A stretch of DNA of 64,000 nucleotides, taken from NCBI GenBank assembly GCA_965214025.1, contig CBDCAW010000002.1, positions 1 through 64,000 of the forward strand, written 5' to 3'. The notes under the pieces are model-generated. The model did not search any database. It saw only the letters and a program-made list of their open reading frames with translations, and was not told where the DNA came from. Every line of letters starts with the position of its first letter. Position 1 is the stretch's first letter. Positions 1-9,721 of this stretch are shown here, one piece after another. The position numbers were made by a program, and so were the translations under genes. The stretch is from Granulosicoccus sp965214025 (GTDB taxonomy: Bacteria > Pseudomonadota > Gammaproteobacteria > Granulosicoccales > Granulosicoccaceae).

Positions 1-362
1 GGAGACCAATGGAGAGTCCCCTTCGCGCCTGAGCTCCCGCTGCAGGCGACCCCACAGCCACTGCAGGCGGCGCTGCGTGGGCATCGTCGGCCAGTCGTAG
101 CTGCCCAGAGGCCTGGAATGGCAACGGAGATAGGCCTGTGCAACTCTGTGCAGAAGCTTCGTTGCCGGACGGCGAGCCCTGCGATGAGCGTTCCTCGAGC
201 TTGGTGTCCGGGCCGGGTGAAGTTGCGTCTGAGCACATGTGGCCTACCGACTACCGAGAGATGGGAAAACGGCGGATGTTAACCCAATCACCGACACGAC
301 CCTTGCCTGATACTCACACAGAGTAGACTTGGTGAACTTCCCCACAGTGACAAGAGCAGCGA
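1..362. other. Left edge, no confident gene
   Basis: No gene can be called with confidence in this stretch. An open frame on the minus strand runs off the left edge. Its first ATG is at 84-82 and its peptide begins MPTQRRLQWLWGRLQRELRR. It has no clear Shine-Dalgarno sequence, and the frame stays open upstream to a stop near 246 without another ATG, GTG or TTG. It could be the start of a gene divergent from the rhodanese gene at 363. A plus-strand frame is also open from the edge to about 282. Neither product is recognisable. Confidence 0.25.
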
Positions 363-737
363 ATGAAAGACGCGAAACAGTATCTCGACGAAGCCAATGA
401 AGCCGTGACGCGGATTCCGGCGGCCGATGCACTGCCACGCCACGGCGACGGCAAGGCCCTGTTCATCGATGTTCGCGATTCCGCCGATATCGCGAAGACC
501 GGAACTATTGCAGGCGCGTTGCGTATTCCACGAGGTTTCATGGAGTTTGCAGCAGACGATGCAACCCAGTTCCACCATGAATCCATGCAGAAGGGTGCCG
601 AGTTGTTTCTGGTGTGCGGTGCCGGCGGCCAGGCTGCACTGGCCGGCAAGACACTCAAGGACATGGGCTACACCTCCGTGACGAACATCGGCGGCATCGG
701 CGAATGGAAGGATGCCGGCGGTAAGATGGAGGATTGA
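363..737 (+). CDS. Rhodanese-like domain protein
   Basis: A 124-residue single-domain rhodanese-like protein, probably cytoplasmic because no signal peptide is visible. The family moves sulfane sulfur through a persulfide on an active-site cysteine. The N-terminal half has the 'FIDVRDSADIAKTGTIAGAL' strand-helix pattern (about residues 33-53), and the active-site loop CGAGGQAA lies near residue 80. The C-terminus carries the usual NIGGIGEWKDAG ending. The catalytic loop lacks the arginine found in thiosulfate-specific rhodaneses (C-x4-R), so the sulfur donor cannot be predicted. The length suits a stand-alone single-domain member. The gene appears monocistronic and is convergent with the methyltransferase gene that follows. 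The family call is safe; the physiological role is unknown. Confidence 0.85.
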   Translation: MKDAKQYLDEANEAVTRIPAADALPRHGDGKALFIDVRDSADIAKTGTIAGALRIPRGFMEFAADDATQFHHESMQKGAELFLVCGAGGQAALAGKTLKDMGYTSVTNIGGIGEWKDAGGKMED

Positions 738-815
738 AGCGAGTCTGATAGCCGTTCGGCGTCATGACTCGATATCCTGATTCATGACGCTTACGGTCCG
801 GCAGCATTCAGCACA

Positions 816-1526
816 TCAGACGTGCCCAGTCAATGCAGCTGTGCCCATGTAGATCACGGCCTTCGTCGGTACACGTCCGAATTTCAGATCGCCGCGCAGG
901 TTCACGCCGTGCGGGCCGAGCCCGGTCATACGTTCGACATTGAAGCCCGCCCGTTCGAGCTTGTCCTGCAGTACATCGGGACGGATGAACATCGAGGGGT
1001 CGTGAGTGCCCTTGGGCAGGATGCGAAGCAGATCTTCGGCCACGGTGATGGCGGCAAACGTGGCAAGCGGATTCCTGGAGATCGTATCGAAGCAAAGCGA
1101 ACCGCCGCTCACGGTAGTGCGTGCGATTTCCTCGCATACGCGATCGAGATCCTGCACATGTTCGAACACGTCCACACAGACCACGGCATCGAACGCGTCG
1201 TCGTCGTAGGGTAAGGATTCGCCGACCCCGACGTCGTAGCGGATATCCAGCCCATGCTCTGCCGCGTGCTCGCGCGCCGCTTCGATGGCCTTGTCTGCCG
1301 GATCGATTCCCGTTACCTTGGCCCCGCGCTTCGCCAGAGCCTCGGCCATGAAACCACCGGCACAGCCGAGATCGAGCACACGCAGCCCATCCCAGTCGAC
1401 AAAACGGTCGAACCAGTCAAGCCTGCCATCGACCATGCGTTTCAGGGTGCGCACCCAGCGGACGTCGTCTTGCCACCACGAACCGGCCGCCGCGTTGTAG
1501 ATCGTCTGGTCGTTCTTCTTGCCCAT
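816..1526 (-). CDS. UbiG-like SAM-dependent methyltransferase
   Basis: A 236-residue class I methyltransferase resembling the 3-demethylubiquinone/bacteriochlorophyll O-methyltransferase group. Motif I is VLDLGCAGGFMAEAL with an acidic residue ending strand 2 (VTGIDP). The post-I and motif II region VVCVDVFEHVQDLD and the C-terminal LGPHGVNLRGD are also UbiG-like. The open frame extends to a GTG at 1628, but I prefer the ATG at 1526 (MGKKNDQTIYN). It matches where UbiG-type proteins begin, and it leaves a normal divergent gap of about 106 bases to the rarD GTG. The longer start would overlap rarD. Because no other ubiquinone genes are nearby, the substrate is uncertain and another small phenol or quinone is possible. 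Confidence 0.8.
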   Translation of the reverse strand: MGKKNDQTIYNAAAGSWWQDDVRWVRTLKRMVDGRLDWFDRFVDWDGLRVLDLGCAGGFMAEALAKRGAKVTGIDPADKAIEAAREHAAEHGLDIRYDVGVGESLPYDDDAFDAVVCVDVFEHVQDLDRVCEEIARTTVSGGSLCFDTISRNPLATFAAITVAEDLLRILPKGTHDPSMFIRPDVLQDKLERAGFNVERMTGLGPHGVNLRGDLKFGRVPTKAVIYMGTAALTGHV

Positions 1527-1632
1527 CACCCGTATCCCGTAGATAAACTCGCTCAGGCCGTTGTACGTACGGCACCATACGCCGGTGTTCCGCGAAGGAG
1601 CCATACACACCATTCCACAATCTGACACACCC

Positions 1633-2535
1633 GTGAAGCCAACATCAGTGGGCCAGGCAACTTCGGGCGAGCGAGCAGGCCTTCTCGCTGCCTTGCTGGC
1701 CTATGCCTCGTGGGGCTTCTTCCCTATCTACTTCAAGCAGCTCGGCTCACTTCCACCGATCGATATCGTGGCCTGGCGAATCGTTTTCGCCTGCCTGACT
1801 CTGACGCTCGCGATGGCTGCCTTCCAGGGGGTTCGATCGGTGTGGCAACGCATCCTGGGAGTTCGGCAATGGGGTCTGGCGGTGGCCAGCACGCTACTGA
1901 TCGCGGCGAACTGGTTCGTCTTCGTCTATGCGATCTCGGTCGATCAGATACTGCAAGGCAGCCTGGGCTATTTTCTCGTGCCGCTGATCAGTGCCGCGCT
2001 GGGCATGCTGGTATTTGGCGAGCGCCCCAACCGGCTCAAGCAACTGGCCCTGCTGGCAGCATTGATCGGCATGATCGCCACCTTCCTGGTTGCCGGCATC
2101 GTGCCGGTGTTGTCGTTACTGCTCGCCGTGTCGTTCGGGCTCTACGGCCTGGTAAAGAAACGCACCACCGATGATAGCGCCACCGGTCTGCTGGTCGAAA
2201 CGGTGCTGCTCGCACCACTGGCCCTGCTATTTCTGTACGTTCTCGGCACCCCGCTGTCGACGATGCCTGACGACGCCGCCCGCTACTGGCTGTACGCCGG
2301 CGGCTTGTTCACCGTCATTCCACTGTTCGCCATGGGCTACGCCGCACGGCGCATCGAGCTCGGTACGATGGGCTTCGTACAATATCTGACCCCAACGATG
2401 CAGTTCCTGTTCGCCATCACGATCTACGGCGAGCACATCGATCTGGCGCGCGGCATGGCGTTCGCTACCACGCTGGTAGCGGTAAGCTTGTGGGTGGCGG
2501 GTTCAATTGAGAGTTGGCGCCTGGCGAGAAGTTAG
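1633..2535 (+). CDS. rarD: RarD-type EamA-family transporter
   Basis: A 300-residue inner-membrane protein of the drug/metabolite transporter superfamily with ten predicted hydrophobic segments in two five-helix EamA repeats. RarD was named for chloramphenicol sensitivity in Pseudomonas; its substrate is not firmly established. Diagnostic features are the opening LLAALLAYASWGFFPIYFKQ, the NWFVFVYAISVDQILQGSLG segment and the C-terminal GTMGFVQYLTPTMQFLFAI stretch. The open frame begins at a TTG at 1561. I place the start at the GTG at 1633 because the first membrane helix then begins about 15 residues in, as in the family, and the start clears the divergent methyltransferase. Nothing nearby suggests a substrate. 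Confidence 0.88.
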   Translation: MKPTSVGQATSGERAGLLAALLAYASWGFFPIYFKQLGSLPPIDIVAWRIVFACLTLTLAMAAFQGVRSVWQRILGVRQWGLAVASTLLIAANWFVFVYAISVDQILQGSLGYFLVPLISAALGMLVFGERPNRLKQLALLAALIGMIATFLVAGIVPVLSLLLAVSFGLYGLVKKRTTDDSATGLLVETVLLAPLALLFLYVLGTPLSTMPDDAARYWLYAGGLFTVIPLFAMGYAARRIELGTMGFVQYLTPTMQFLFAITIYGEHIDLARGMAFATTLVAVSLWVAGSIESWRLARS

Positions 2536-2600
2536 ACGACGCGCCGATCCGGTCACATGCTCTCAAGGTCTGAACGAGCGACCGGGGGATCTGCAGGCTC

Positions 2601-3641
2601 TCAAGTCCCGAACCAGCCGCTCAGCGTTGCGCGGGCAGACTTCGACCGGTTGCTCAGCGAGTCTTTCACCGCATCCTTTGCCGCATCGATCGTGCCCCAG
2701 GCCGTCTGCAGTGGTTGCTCGAAGCGAGCTTCCAGCACTTCGCCCAATCGTTGCTTGACGCCACCGAGCAGACCATTGCCCAACGAGACTGCGCCCCAGG
2801 CCGCCAGACTGCCCACCGCGAAACCTGCCACGGCACCCACTGCGGTTCCGACCACCGGCAAGGCACTGCCGACCATCGCACCGGCCGTCAGGCCGGCCAT
2901 CCCCGCGGAGACACCGACCGCGGCATCGATCATCACCGCCGCGGTGGCAGCTCCGGCGCTGAGCTTGCCATCGGCAACCGATGCATTGTTTTCGTGAACC
3001 GAAGTCACGATCGTGACCACGCTGTCGACAATCGCACCGCCGCGCAGATTACCTAATCGCGAAGACACTGCATCTCCTGTGCGGGCCGCCGCTGCACTGA
3101 TACCCGTGTCGGTGACGATACCGCGCACCTCGTCTCGGGAGATGTGACCATCGTCCAACCAGGCGTTCAAGGAACCGATGGTCGCGGTGCCACCCGCCGC
3201 GTGACGCAGGCTGCCTGGCGTGGAACCGACCGGTTGGTAGCCTGACCTGACCTGGCTGTCGTTGAAACCGTTGAAGCCTGCGGTACCGCCGCCGGCGGCC
3301 GAGCCGTCAACTGCCCACGGAGTTTCAATCGCCGCAGCTACGTCTTGCGCAGTGCCGACGTTGCCGTTCAGCCGTACGGCAGACATTTCGCTCCCGTTCA
3401 ATCGTGCTCCAGGCGCTTTGACGGGTTCTTCGGCCGGCCGTTCAGCAGGCTCATCGCCAGCTCGTTCGACGAGCCCTCCGGCGGGCTCATCCGCAGAGCG
3501 CTCGCCGGCTCGTCCCAACAGGCGCTCGGCGGTGGTTGGCTCGCACCGGGAGCGGTTCGCACCGATACTGCCGAGCGAAGACCCGCGGAGCGCGGTCAGC
3601 GGTTGATCCGGACGGTGCCGATAGGTGCCACGTATGAGCAT
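2601..3641 (-). CDS. Unidentified glycine-zipper membrane protein
   Basis: A 346-residue protein I do not recognise. It has a good ribosome site (GAGGAG about nine bases before the ATG). Residues 1-100 are polar, likely disordered and carry imperfect repeats of the type DEPAER/AEEP. Residues 110-190 are Gly/Ala/Ser-rich, then there is a charged stretch. Residues about 230-285 form a long Gly/Ala-rich hydrophobic region with alternating small residues (VGSALPVVGTAVGAVAGFAV), typical of a glycine-zipper hairpin. A basic amphipathic C-terminus follows (AKDAVKDSLSNRSKSARATL). No signal peptide is seen. Hydrophobic hairpins like this occur in pore-forming toxins and in small membrane-inserting proteins, but no function can be assigned. 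It stands alone between rarD and a GNAT gene, with no obvious immunity gene. Confidence 0.65.
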   Translation of the reverse strand: MLIRGTYRHRPDQPLTALRGSSLGSIGANRSRCEPTTAERLLGRAGERSADEPAGGLVERAGDEPAERPAEEPVKAPGARLNGSEMSAVRLNGNVGTAQDVAAAIETPWAVDGSAAGGGTAGFNGFNDSQVRSGYQPVGSTPGSLRHAAGGTATIGSLNAWLDDGHISRDEVRGIVTDTGISAAAARTGDAVSSRLGNLRGGAIVDSVVTIVTSVHENNASVADGKLSAGAATAAVMIDAAVGVSAGMAGLTAGAMVGSALPVVGTAVGAVAGFAVGSLAAWGAVSLGNGLLGGVKQRLGEVLEARFEQPLQTAWGTIDAAKDAVKDSLSNRSKSARATLSGWFGT

Positions 3642-3824
3642 CGTGTGCTCCTCGCAATAGGTGGCGCCATGCTAGTGCTCCGACCGTCGAGTGCCTAGCT
3701 GGGGCGAACCCTGTCGCCGATCGGTTCGCCCCCTACGGCCGTCCGGGCAGCTTGACACGCTGCCCTGTGCCCCGGCGACGTCGAAACTGCTCGCCAGTGC
3801 GCGAAACGCAGGCGATTCCGTACC

Positions 3825-4313
3825 CTACGGCATCAAGCTCTTCTGCATGAACAGCGCCCGCCCTGTATCGTCACCCAGCGTATAGGCGGCGAAACCGAAC
3901 TTCTCGTAGGCCTTCTGCGCAGAAGGGTTACCTTCCAGTACCTCCAGCGTGATCTTGCAGCAGCGACCATTGCGGGCCTCAGCCTCTATGAACGCGAGCA
4001 ATTGCTGGCTCAGGCCCTGCCCGCGGCAACTATTCGCCACCATCAGGTCGTGAATGTTGATCAGCGGCTTGCAGGCGAAGGTGGAGAGGGTCTGGAAGCA
4101 GTTGGCGAGCGCAACGGGCTGATCGTCCTGAAATCCGAGCACGGAGAATGCACCCGGTGTGGTGGCCAGAGTGGCCACCAGGTTGTCGCGCGTGAACTCG
4201 CTCAGGGGCTCTCCACCGCCCATGGGATCGCTCGCGTAGTCATCGAGCAGGGACACGATGGCGCTACCATGATCGGCGTTGTCGTAGTCGGCGATGATGA
4301 AGAAGATGCTCAT
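3825..4313 (-). CDS. GNAT-family N-acetyltransferase
   Basis: A 162-residue acetyltransferase that should transfer the acetyl group of acetyl-CoA to an amine. Motif A is NSCRGQGLSQQLLAFIEAEA with the R/Q-x-x-G-x-G/A phosphate-binding loop. It is followed by the motif B strand CCKITLEVLEGNPSAQKAYEKFG, whose N-x-x-A-x-x-x-Y-x-x-x-G-F end is standard for the family. The frame continues upstream to 4388, but the ATG at 4313 (MSIFFIIADYDN) gives a normal first strand and normal length. The substrate is unknown and no toxin-antitoxin partner is next to it. It stands alone on its strand, downstream of rarA by about 180 bases. Confidence 0.82.
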   Translation of the reverse strand: MSIFFIIADYDNADHGSAIVSLLDDYASDPMGGGEPLSEFTRDNLVATLATTPGAFSVLGFQDDQPVALANCFQTLSTFACKPLINIHDLMVANSCRGQGLSQQLLAFIEAEARNGRCCKITLEVLEGNPSAQKAYEKFGFAAYTLGDDTGRALFMQKSLMP

Positions 4314-4495
4314 AAGTTTCAGGGAATCTAGTGGGTGACCGCGTGAATGTTCCGATCGCCGGGACGTGCGTCCGACCATCGGATTCAAGACTGTTTTAAA
4401 TCTCGCTCAAGCCGAACAGAGCGTGCATGCGACATTCGAATCAAGGCTGCCTTCGGATATCGCTCAGATCAGATCCTGCCGACGACTGATCGTGC

Positions 4496-5846
4496 TCAAG
4501 AGCGTCTGGCTTCGCGATTGCGCTGACGCAAGTCGTTCAATCGCTCCGCAATACGAATTTCCAGGCCTCGCTCCACCGGGCGATAGAACTGCTGCGGCTT
4601 CAGCGTTTCGGGAAAATACGCGGCGCCGGCCGCGAAGCCGTCAGGCTCGTCGTGCGCGTAGCGATAACCGTCACCGTGCCCGAGTTCCTTCATGAGCGTC
4701 GTGGGTGCATTGCGCAGGGAGTCGGGAACCGGCTGAGTACCGCTGTCCTTCGCGAATGCCATGGCTTGCTTGAACGCGGTGTACACGGCATTGCTTTTCG
4801 GGGCGCAGGCCATGAACACGATGGCATGCGCGATCGCAAGCTCACCTTCGGGGCTGCCCAGACGTGTATAGGTATCGAAGGCATACAACCCGAGTTGTGC
4901 GGCCCGAGGATCGGCGTTACCGATATCCTCGGAAGCGAAACGCAATACCCGCCGTGCGATGTAGCGCGGATCGCATCCGCCGTCGAGCATCCTGCAGAAC
5001 CAGTAGAGCGCCGCGTCGGGGTCAGAGCCGCGAATGCTCTTGTGCAGTGCAGAGATCTGGTCGTAGAACTGGTCCCCGCCCTTGTCGAACTGGCGAAACG
5101 AATCGCGCGTGACCTCCGCAAGCACCGCCGCGTCGATGACCTTGCGCCCCGCGTCACTGCGAGCACAATCTGCCGCCAGTTCGAGCAGCACGAGGGCATG
5201 CCGAGCGTCACCATCGGCTGCCGCGGCCAGCCGATCACGCATCGCGGGCGCCATGTCGATAGGCTGCCCCACCCAGACCACGCTGATCATCGCTCATCGC
5301 CCGGTCGATGATGCCGCGAATGTCGATCGCCTCCAGGTGCTTGAGCACGTACACGCGTACGCGCGACAGCAAGGCATCGTTCAACTCGAACGACGGGTTC
5401 TCAGTGGTGGCACCGACGAAATACAAGGTGCCATCCTCGATGTGCGGCAGGAAGGCATCCTGCTGAGACTTGTTGAAACGATGTACCTCATCGACGAACA
5501 ACACGCTGCGTTGGCCGGTTTCATCGAGCCGCGAACGGGCCTCGGCCACGTGCTCGCGAATGTCTTTCACACCTCCGAGTACCGCTGACATGCTCATGAA
5601 GTTAGCATCGCACCGGCGCGCGATCATACGTGCCAAGGTTGTCTTTCCCGTGCCGGGCGGACCCCAGAACACCATCGAGTGCAGGCGATTGTTCTCGATC
5701 GCCTGGCGCAGGGTGCTGTCTTCACCGAACAGATGGGTCTGCCCGGCGAACTCGCAAAGCGACGTCGGCCGCAGCCGATCGGCCAGCGGGCGAACCGTAT
5801 CGTCACTGGAGAAGAGGCCGGGCTGAGCGGTGGGCGTCACGGGCAA
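4496..5846 (-). pseudogene. rarA: RarA (MgsA) AAA+ ATPase, one-base frameshift
   Basis: RarA is a AAA+ clamp-loader-like ATPase that acts at stalled replication forks and on single-strand DNA ends. The first 203 codons (from ATG 5846) hold Walker A GPPGTGKTTLA, Walker B LFVDEVHRFNKSQQDAFL and sensor 1 GATTENPSF. The rest, in the next frame to 4496, holds the helical lid and tetramerisation domain (KGDQFYDLISALHKS-like, ACAPKSNAVYTAFK, YRYAHDE). The frames cross at a run of four Gs on the coding strand (CCCC at 5267-5270). Removing one G restores RGLGGQPIDMAPAM and a continuous protein of about 449 residues, the normal RarA length. As written, the lid and oligomerisation part is lost. It lies 21 bases downstream of lolA, the conserved order. 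Sequencing error and real mutation are both possible; programmed frameshifting is unlikely because the slip site is short. Confidence 0.9.
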
Positions 5847-5867
5847 GCGAGATAGCGCAAGTCTGAC

Positions 5868-6599
5868 TCAGCGCGGCATGTCACCGATCACATCGACCCC
5901 ATCGGGCGGTGTGAACGCGAACACGTCGTCATCGATCGCTCGATTGCTCTGCGCGTTGCTGAAGCGAATCTGGGTGGCCTGGCCGAAGCTGTCCTGCAGC
6001 TCCATCGCGATGACGCCCTGCTCGTCCAGACCGATATACACCTGCTCGAAATCACTACCCGTTTCGCGTGGCGTGAGCTCCAGCCAATCGATGCCTTCCG
6101 ATGCCCCCAACGCTTCGATCTCGAATTGCTCACCCAGCGGTGTGCCACCGGTCAGCAACACCAGCGGCGTGCCCGAAAGGCGCTCATCGACCGGACTGAC
6201 GGTCACTTGCTCGAGCTCATGGTCGTAGAGCCACAGTACCTTGCCATCGGCCACGATGTCTTGCCTATCCGGCTTCTCGTAGCGCCAGAAGAACTTGCCG
6301 GGCCGCTTGATTCGAAGGTTCCCGGACGAGCTCTGCAACGGTTCCGAATTTTCGTCGTACAGGGTCTGCTCGAAATCCGCCGAAAAGGTGGCAAGCTTCG
6401 TGATGAAGTCATCGAGCCGGGCACGCACCGCATCGGCATTGGCCACGGGTTTATCGAGCGCCGGGGGCACATCCGATTCATCGCCGGCGCCACGGGCGTT
6501 GCCGGCGCGATCTTCCCGTGCTTCATCCGCGGTGCCTGCAATCGGCTGTACGCACAGCAACGCGAGGCCCAACACCATCGCTGACAGAGGCTTCATCAC
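5868..6599 (-). CDS. lolA: LolA, periplasmic lipoprotein chaperone
   Basis: LolA takes mature lipoproteins from the inner-membrane LolCDE exporter and carries them across the periplasm to LolB. The 243-residue protein opens with a signal peptide (MMKPLSAMVLGLALLCVQPI, cleaved near AGTADE). A charged spacer of about 30 residues follows, longer than in Escherichia coli. The LolA fold is seen in FSADFEQTLYDENSEPLQSS, the GNLRIKRPGKFFWRYEKPDR segment and WLYDHELEQVTV. The C-terminus has VIAMELQDSFGQATQIRFSN and ends in DVFAFTPPDGVDVIGD, as usual. It is transcribed with rarA immediately downstream. In enterobacteria ftsK lies directly upstream, whereas here a dihydroxyacetone kinase gene does. The call is secure. 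Confidence 0.95.
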   Translation of the reverse strand: MMKPLSAMVLGLALLCVQPIAGTADEAREDRAGNARGAGDESDVPPALDKPVANADAVRARLDDFITKLATFSADFEQTLYDENSEPLQSSSGNLRIKRPGKFFWRYEKPDRQDIVADGKVLWLYDHELEQVTVSPVDERLSGTPLVLLTGGTPLGEQFEIEALGASEGIDWLELTPRETGSDFEQVYIGLDEQGVIAMELQDSFGQATQIRFSNAQSNRAIDDDVFAFTPPDGVDVIGDMPR

Positions 6600-6647
6600 A
6601 AGGTTCGGTCAAAGGTTCAGGGTATGGCGTAGTGTATCAGCCAGCTC

Positions 6648-8294
6648 TCAACCCGCCGCCAGGCCCTCGAACAATCGCGCCACCGCTTCGGCCCCCGGAT
6701 CACGATGCCCGTCGAGCTGTTGCGCCGACACATAGCTGGCACGGCCCGCCTTCGCCGACGTCATGCTTGCCGTGTGATCAGCACCGGTACGCGCAGCGCT
6801 CGCGGCTGCCGGCATGCCGTTGCCCAACGCTGCCAGTGCCGGCTCCAGCGCATCGATCATGGTGCGATCACCCCGCTTCGCACCACCGACCTCGCTGATA
6901 CGTGCCAGCCCGGCCTGCAAAGACGCTACCCCACCGCTGCCACCCGCCGAGGCATCGCCCGCAGCCGAGAAGAAGATCGCCAGCAACACGCCAGACGAGC
7001 CGCCCATGCTTTGTGCAAGCTCGCTGCCGATGGCTCGCAACAGCTCAGCGGTATCGGCCAGCGGCAGTCGCGGCAACGCGGACTCCAACGCTCTGGCAGC
7101 GCTTGCAAGCGTTGCACCGGTGTCCCCATCCCCGGATTTCGCATCCAGCGCGTTCAGGTCAGCCTCGGCGTCTTCGAGCAGGCTGCAACACTGCCTGATC
7201 AATGCCTCTCGATCCGCGTCGGCCGAAGCCTGGAAGCTGGGCGGCTGCAAGGCGTCGGGCAGAGGCTGCACAGGCACTGCGGTGATTGCCTGCAACGCAG
7301 GCCAGCTCGATACGGTTGTCGGTGCGTGCAAGGCCTCGCCCTCTGCGTCGGATAACGGCAACAGCGACAGTGAGAAGCCGCGCATGTCCAGCGATGTCAT
7401 CATCGGTGACGGCCCCACCAACCACTGGATATCCGACGCCAGCGGGCACTCGGCCAGCGCCTTCGTCAGTATCGCCATTTCCAGCGGCATCAGCCCCCCC
7501 AGGTTGTTCAGCAGCGCCACGTAGGGGCCATCAGCGGCACTGGTCGCCAGCCGCTGCGCCACCTGCCGCATTGCATCCCTGGCACCGGTGAATGTCACCT
7601 GCTCCACGCCGGGCTCACCGTGAATGCCCAACCCCAGTTCGGCCTTGCCGGCCGGGATCCGTTCCTCCTTCGGCGAACCGGGTACCGTACAGGTGTCGAG
7701 CGACATGCCGAGCGTGACGGTCTTGCCGACCACCTGCCGCGCAGCCTCTGCCACCGTTGTCAGCGATTCACCGGCTTCGGCCAGCGCACCGGCGATCTTG
7801 TGCACGAACAGGGTGCCGGCCACGCCACGCGGCTGCGGTAGTTCGGGCAGTGCGATATCGTCGTCGACGATCACCATCTCGACCTTGAGGCCGAGCGCCC
7901 GTGCCCGTTCGGCGGCAAGACCGAAATTCAGGCGATCGCCGGTGTAGTTCTTCACGATGAGCAGACAGCCGGGCTCCCCGGTCACCGCGAGGATACCGGC
8001 CAGCACCGCCTCCATCGACGGTGAAGCGAACACCTCGCCGCACACCGCGGCGCTCAGCATGCCCTGCCCGACGAAGCCTGCGTGCGCCGGTTCATGGCCC
8101 GAGCCGCCACCGGATATCAACGCCACGCGGTCCTGCTGCCAGTCGCCGCGCACCACCACCTTGATATGCGGGTAACCATCGAGCCGCGCCAGGCTGCCGC
8201 CACGAGTGCACAGCAGGCCGTCGATCGCCTCGGTGACGAGCGCGTCGCGTGTGTTGATGAACTGGGTGGCTGACGATCTGTCTGGCTGGGTCAC
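6648..8294 (-). CDS. ATP-dependent dihydroxyacetone kinase (DhaK-DhaL fusion)
   Basis: A 548-residue single-chain dihydroxyacetone/glycerone kinase of the ATP-using Citrobacter type. The DhaK half (about 1-335) has the substrate pocket signatures ALISGGGSGHEPAHAGFVG and GDRLNFGLAAE, and the GLGIHGEPG segment with the histidine that binds the ketone covalently as a hemiaminal. The DhaL half (about 365-548) carries the Mg-ATP aspartates in LDAKSGDGDTGATLA and the GGSSGVLLAIFF loop. Translation starts at a GTG with AGGAG six bases before it. No DhaM phosphotransfer protein is present, which agrees with direct ATP use. The gene sits 48 bases upstream of lolA on the same strand and may drive lolA expression. 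The related FAD-AMP lyase/triokinase activity cannot be excluded. Confidence 0.93.
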   Translation of the reverse strand: MTQPDRSSATQFINTRDALVTEAIDGLLCTRGGSLARLDGYPHIKVVVRGDWQQDRVALISGGGSGHEPAHAGFVGQGMLSAAVCGEVFASPSMEAVLAGILAVTGEPGCLLIVKNYTGDRLNFGLAAERARALGLKVEMVIVDDDIALPELPQPRGVAGTLFVHKIAGALAEAGESLTTVAEAARQVVGKTVTLGMSLDTCTVPGSPKEERIPAGKAELGLGIHGEPGVEQVTFTGARDAMRQVAQRLATSAADGPYVALLNNLGGLMPLEMAILTKALAECPLASDIQWLVGPSPMMTSLDMRGFSLSLLPLSDAEGEALHAPTTVSSWPALQAITAVPVQPLPDALQPPSFQASADADREALIRQCCSLLEDAEADLNALDAKSGDGDTGATLASAARALESALPRLPLADTAELLRAIGSELAQSMGGSSGVLLAIFFSAAGDASAGGSGGVASLQAGLARISEVGGAKRGDRTMIDALEPALAALGNGMPAAASAARTGADHTASMTSAKAGRASYVSAQQLDGHRDPGAEAVARLFEGLAAG

Positions 8295-8520
8295 GAGGGA
8301 CTCCTGTTCTGTTCAGGAGCATTACTATCGCACACCCCTGATCGGCTGCCGAATGCAGACCGACCAGCTCGCCGATCCACTCGACATTGTATCCCCCGAT
8401 GCCTGTCGCATCACGTACCGCTTCGGCCTGAGGTAACGGCGTCGTCTGGAGCCGGGAAGCCAGCGTCGAGACCTTATCGACCCTGCAAACCGATTGTTCA
8501 GAAAGTTGCCGGGCCGAGCC

Positions 8521-9292
<772 letters not shown>

Positions 9293-9300
9293 GCTGCTTC

Positions 9301-9720
9301 TCAGCGCGCGTCTTGCGGCGACCATGTGGTCATCAACTCGACCTCGGCAACACCGGCGCGCCCGAGGGCGTCGAAGACGGTTTGCAGACGGCCGAGATCG
9401 ACGTCACCGTCCGCTCGCAATGCAAGCCTGTCTGGGGGAGCTCCCTGCTCGGATTCCGAAAGATCCACGCGTTCGACGAGCTCGGCAAGCGAGACGGTTT
9501 CAGCATCCACCGCAAGGCTTCCATCGGCCGTCAGGTAAATACGCGTGTCCGCATCGATCTGACGCTCGGCCGACGAATCTGGCGGCTCGGTTTCCACGGG
9601 AGACGGGTCGCGCAGCGTGCCGGCGACCATGAAAAAGATCAGCAACAGAAACACGACATTGATCATCGGGATCAGGTTGTCGTCATTCGATTGACGGGGG
9701 CTCGCCTTGGCCGCGCGCAT
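9301..9720 (-). CDS. exbD: ExbD-type proton-channel subunit (second copy)
   Basis: A 139-residue ExbD/TolR-family protein of the TonB motor. It has a short cytoplasmic head, one membrane helix (NLIPMINVVFLLLIFFMVAG) containing the family P-M/L-x-D/N-V-x-F pattern, and a periplasmic domain. The catalytic aspartate of the usual PLIDVVF motif is asparagine here (PMINVVF), so this copy lacks the proton-carrying acid. The paralogue just upstream keeps it. The ATG at 9720 follows the upstream exbD stop by one base, which suggests translational coupling, and tonB starts nine bases after this stop. Longer in-frame starts exist but lie inside the upstream gene. ExbB-ExbD1-ExbD2 sets with one degenerate ExbD are known, and a structural or receptor-specific role is plausible. 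Confidence 0.9.
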   Translation of the reverse strand: MRAAKASPRQSNDDNLIPMINVVFLLLIFFMVAGTLRDPSPVETEPPDSSAERQIDADTRIYLTADGSLAVDAETVSLAELVERVDLSESEQGAPPDRLALRADGDVDLGRLQTVFDALGRAGVAEVELMTTWSPQDAR

Positions 9721-9721
9721 G

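Noticed and set aside
3691..3885. 64-codon plus-strand frame
   Set aside because: It overlaps the end of the GNAT gene on the other strand and has no ribosome site or recognisable content.
5235..5290. Programmed frameshifting in rarA
   Set aside because: The slip site is only four Gs with no stimulatory structure seen, and rarA is not known to be recoded. Mutation or sequence error is simpler.
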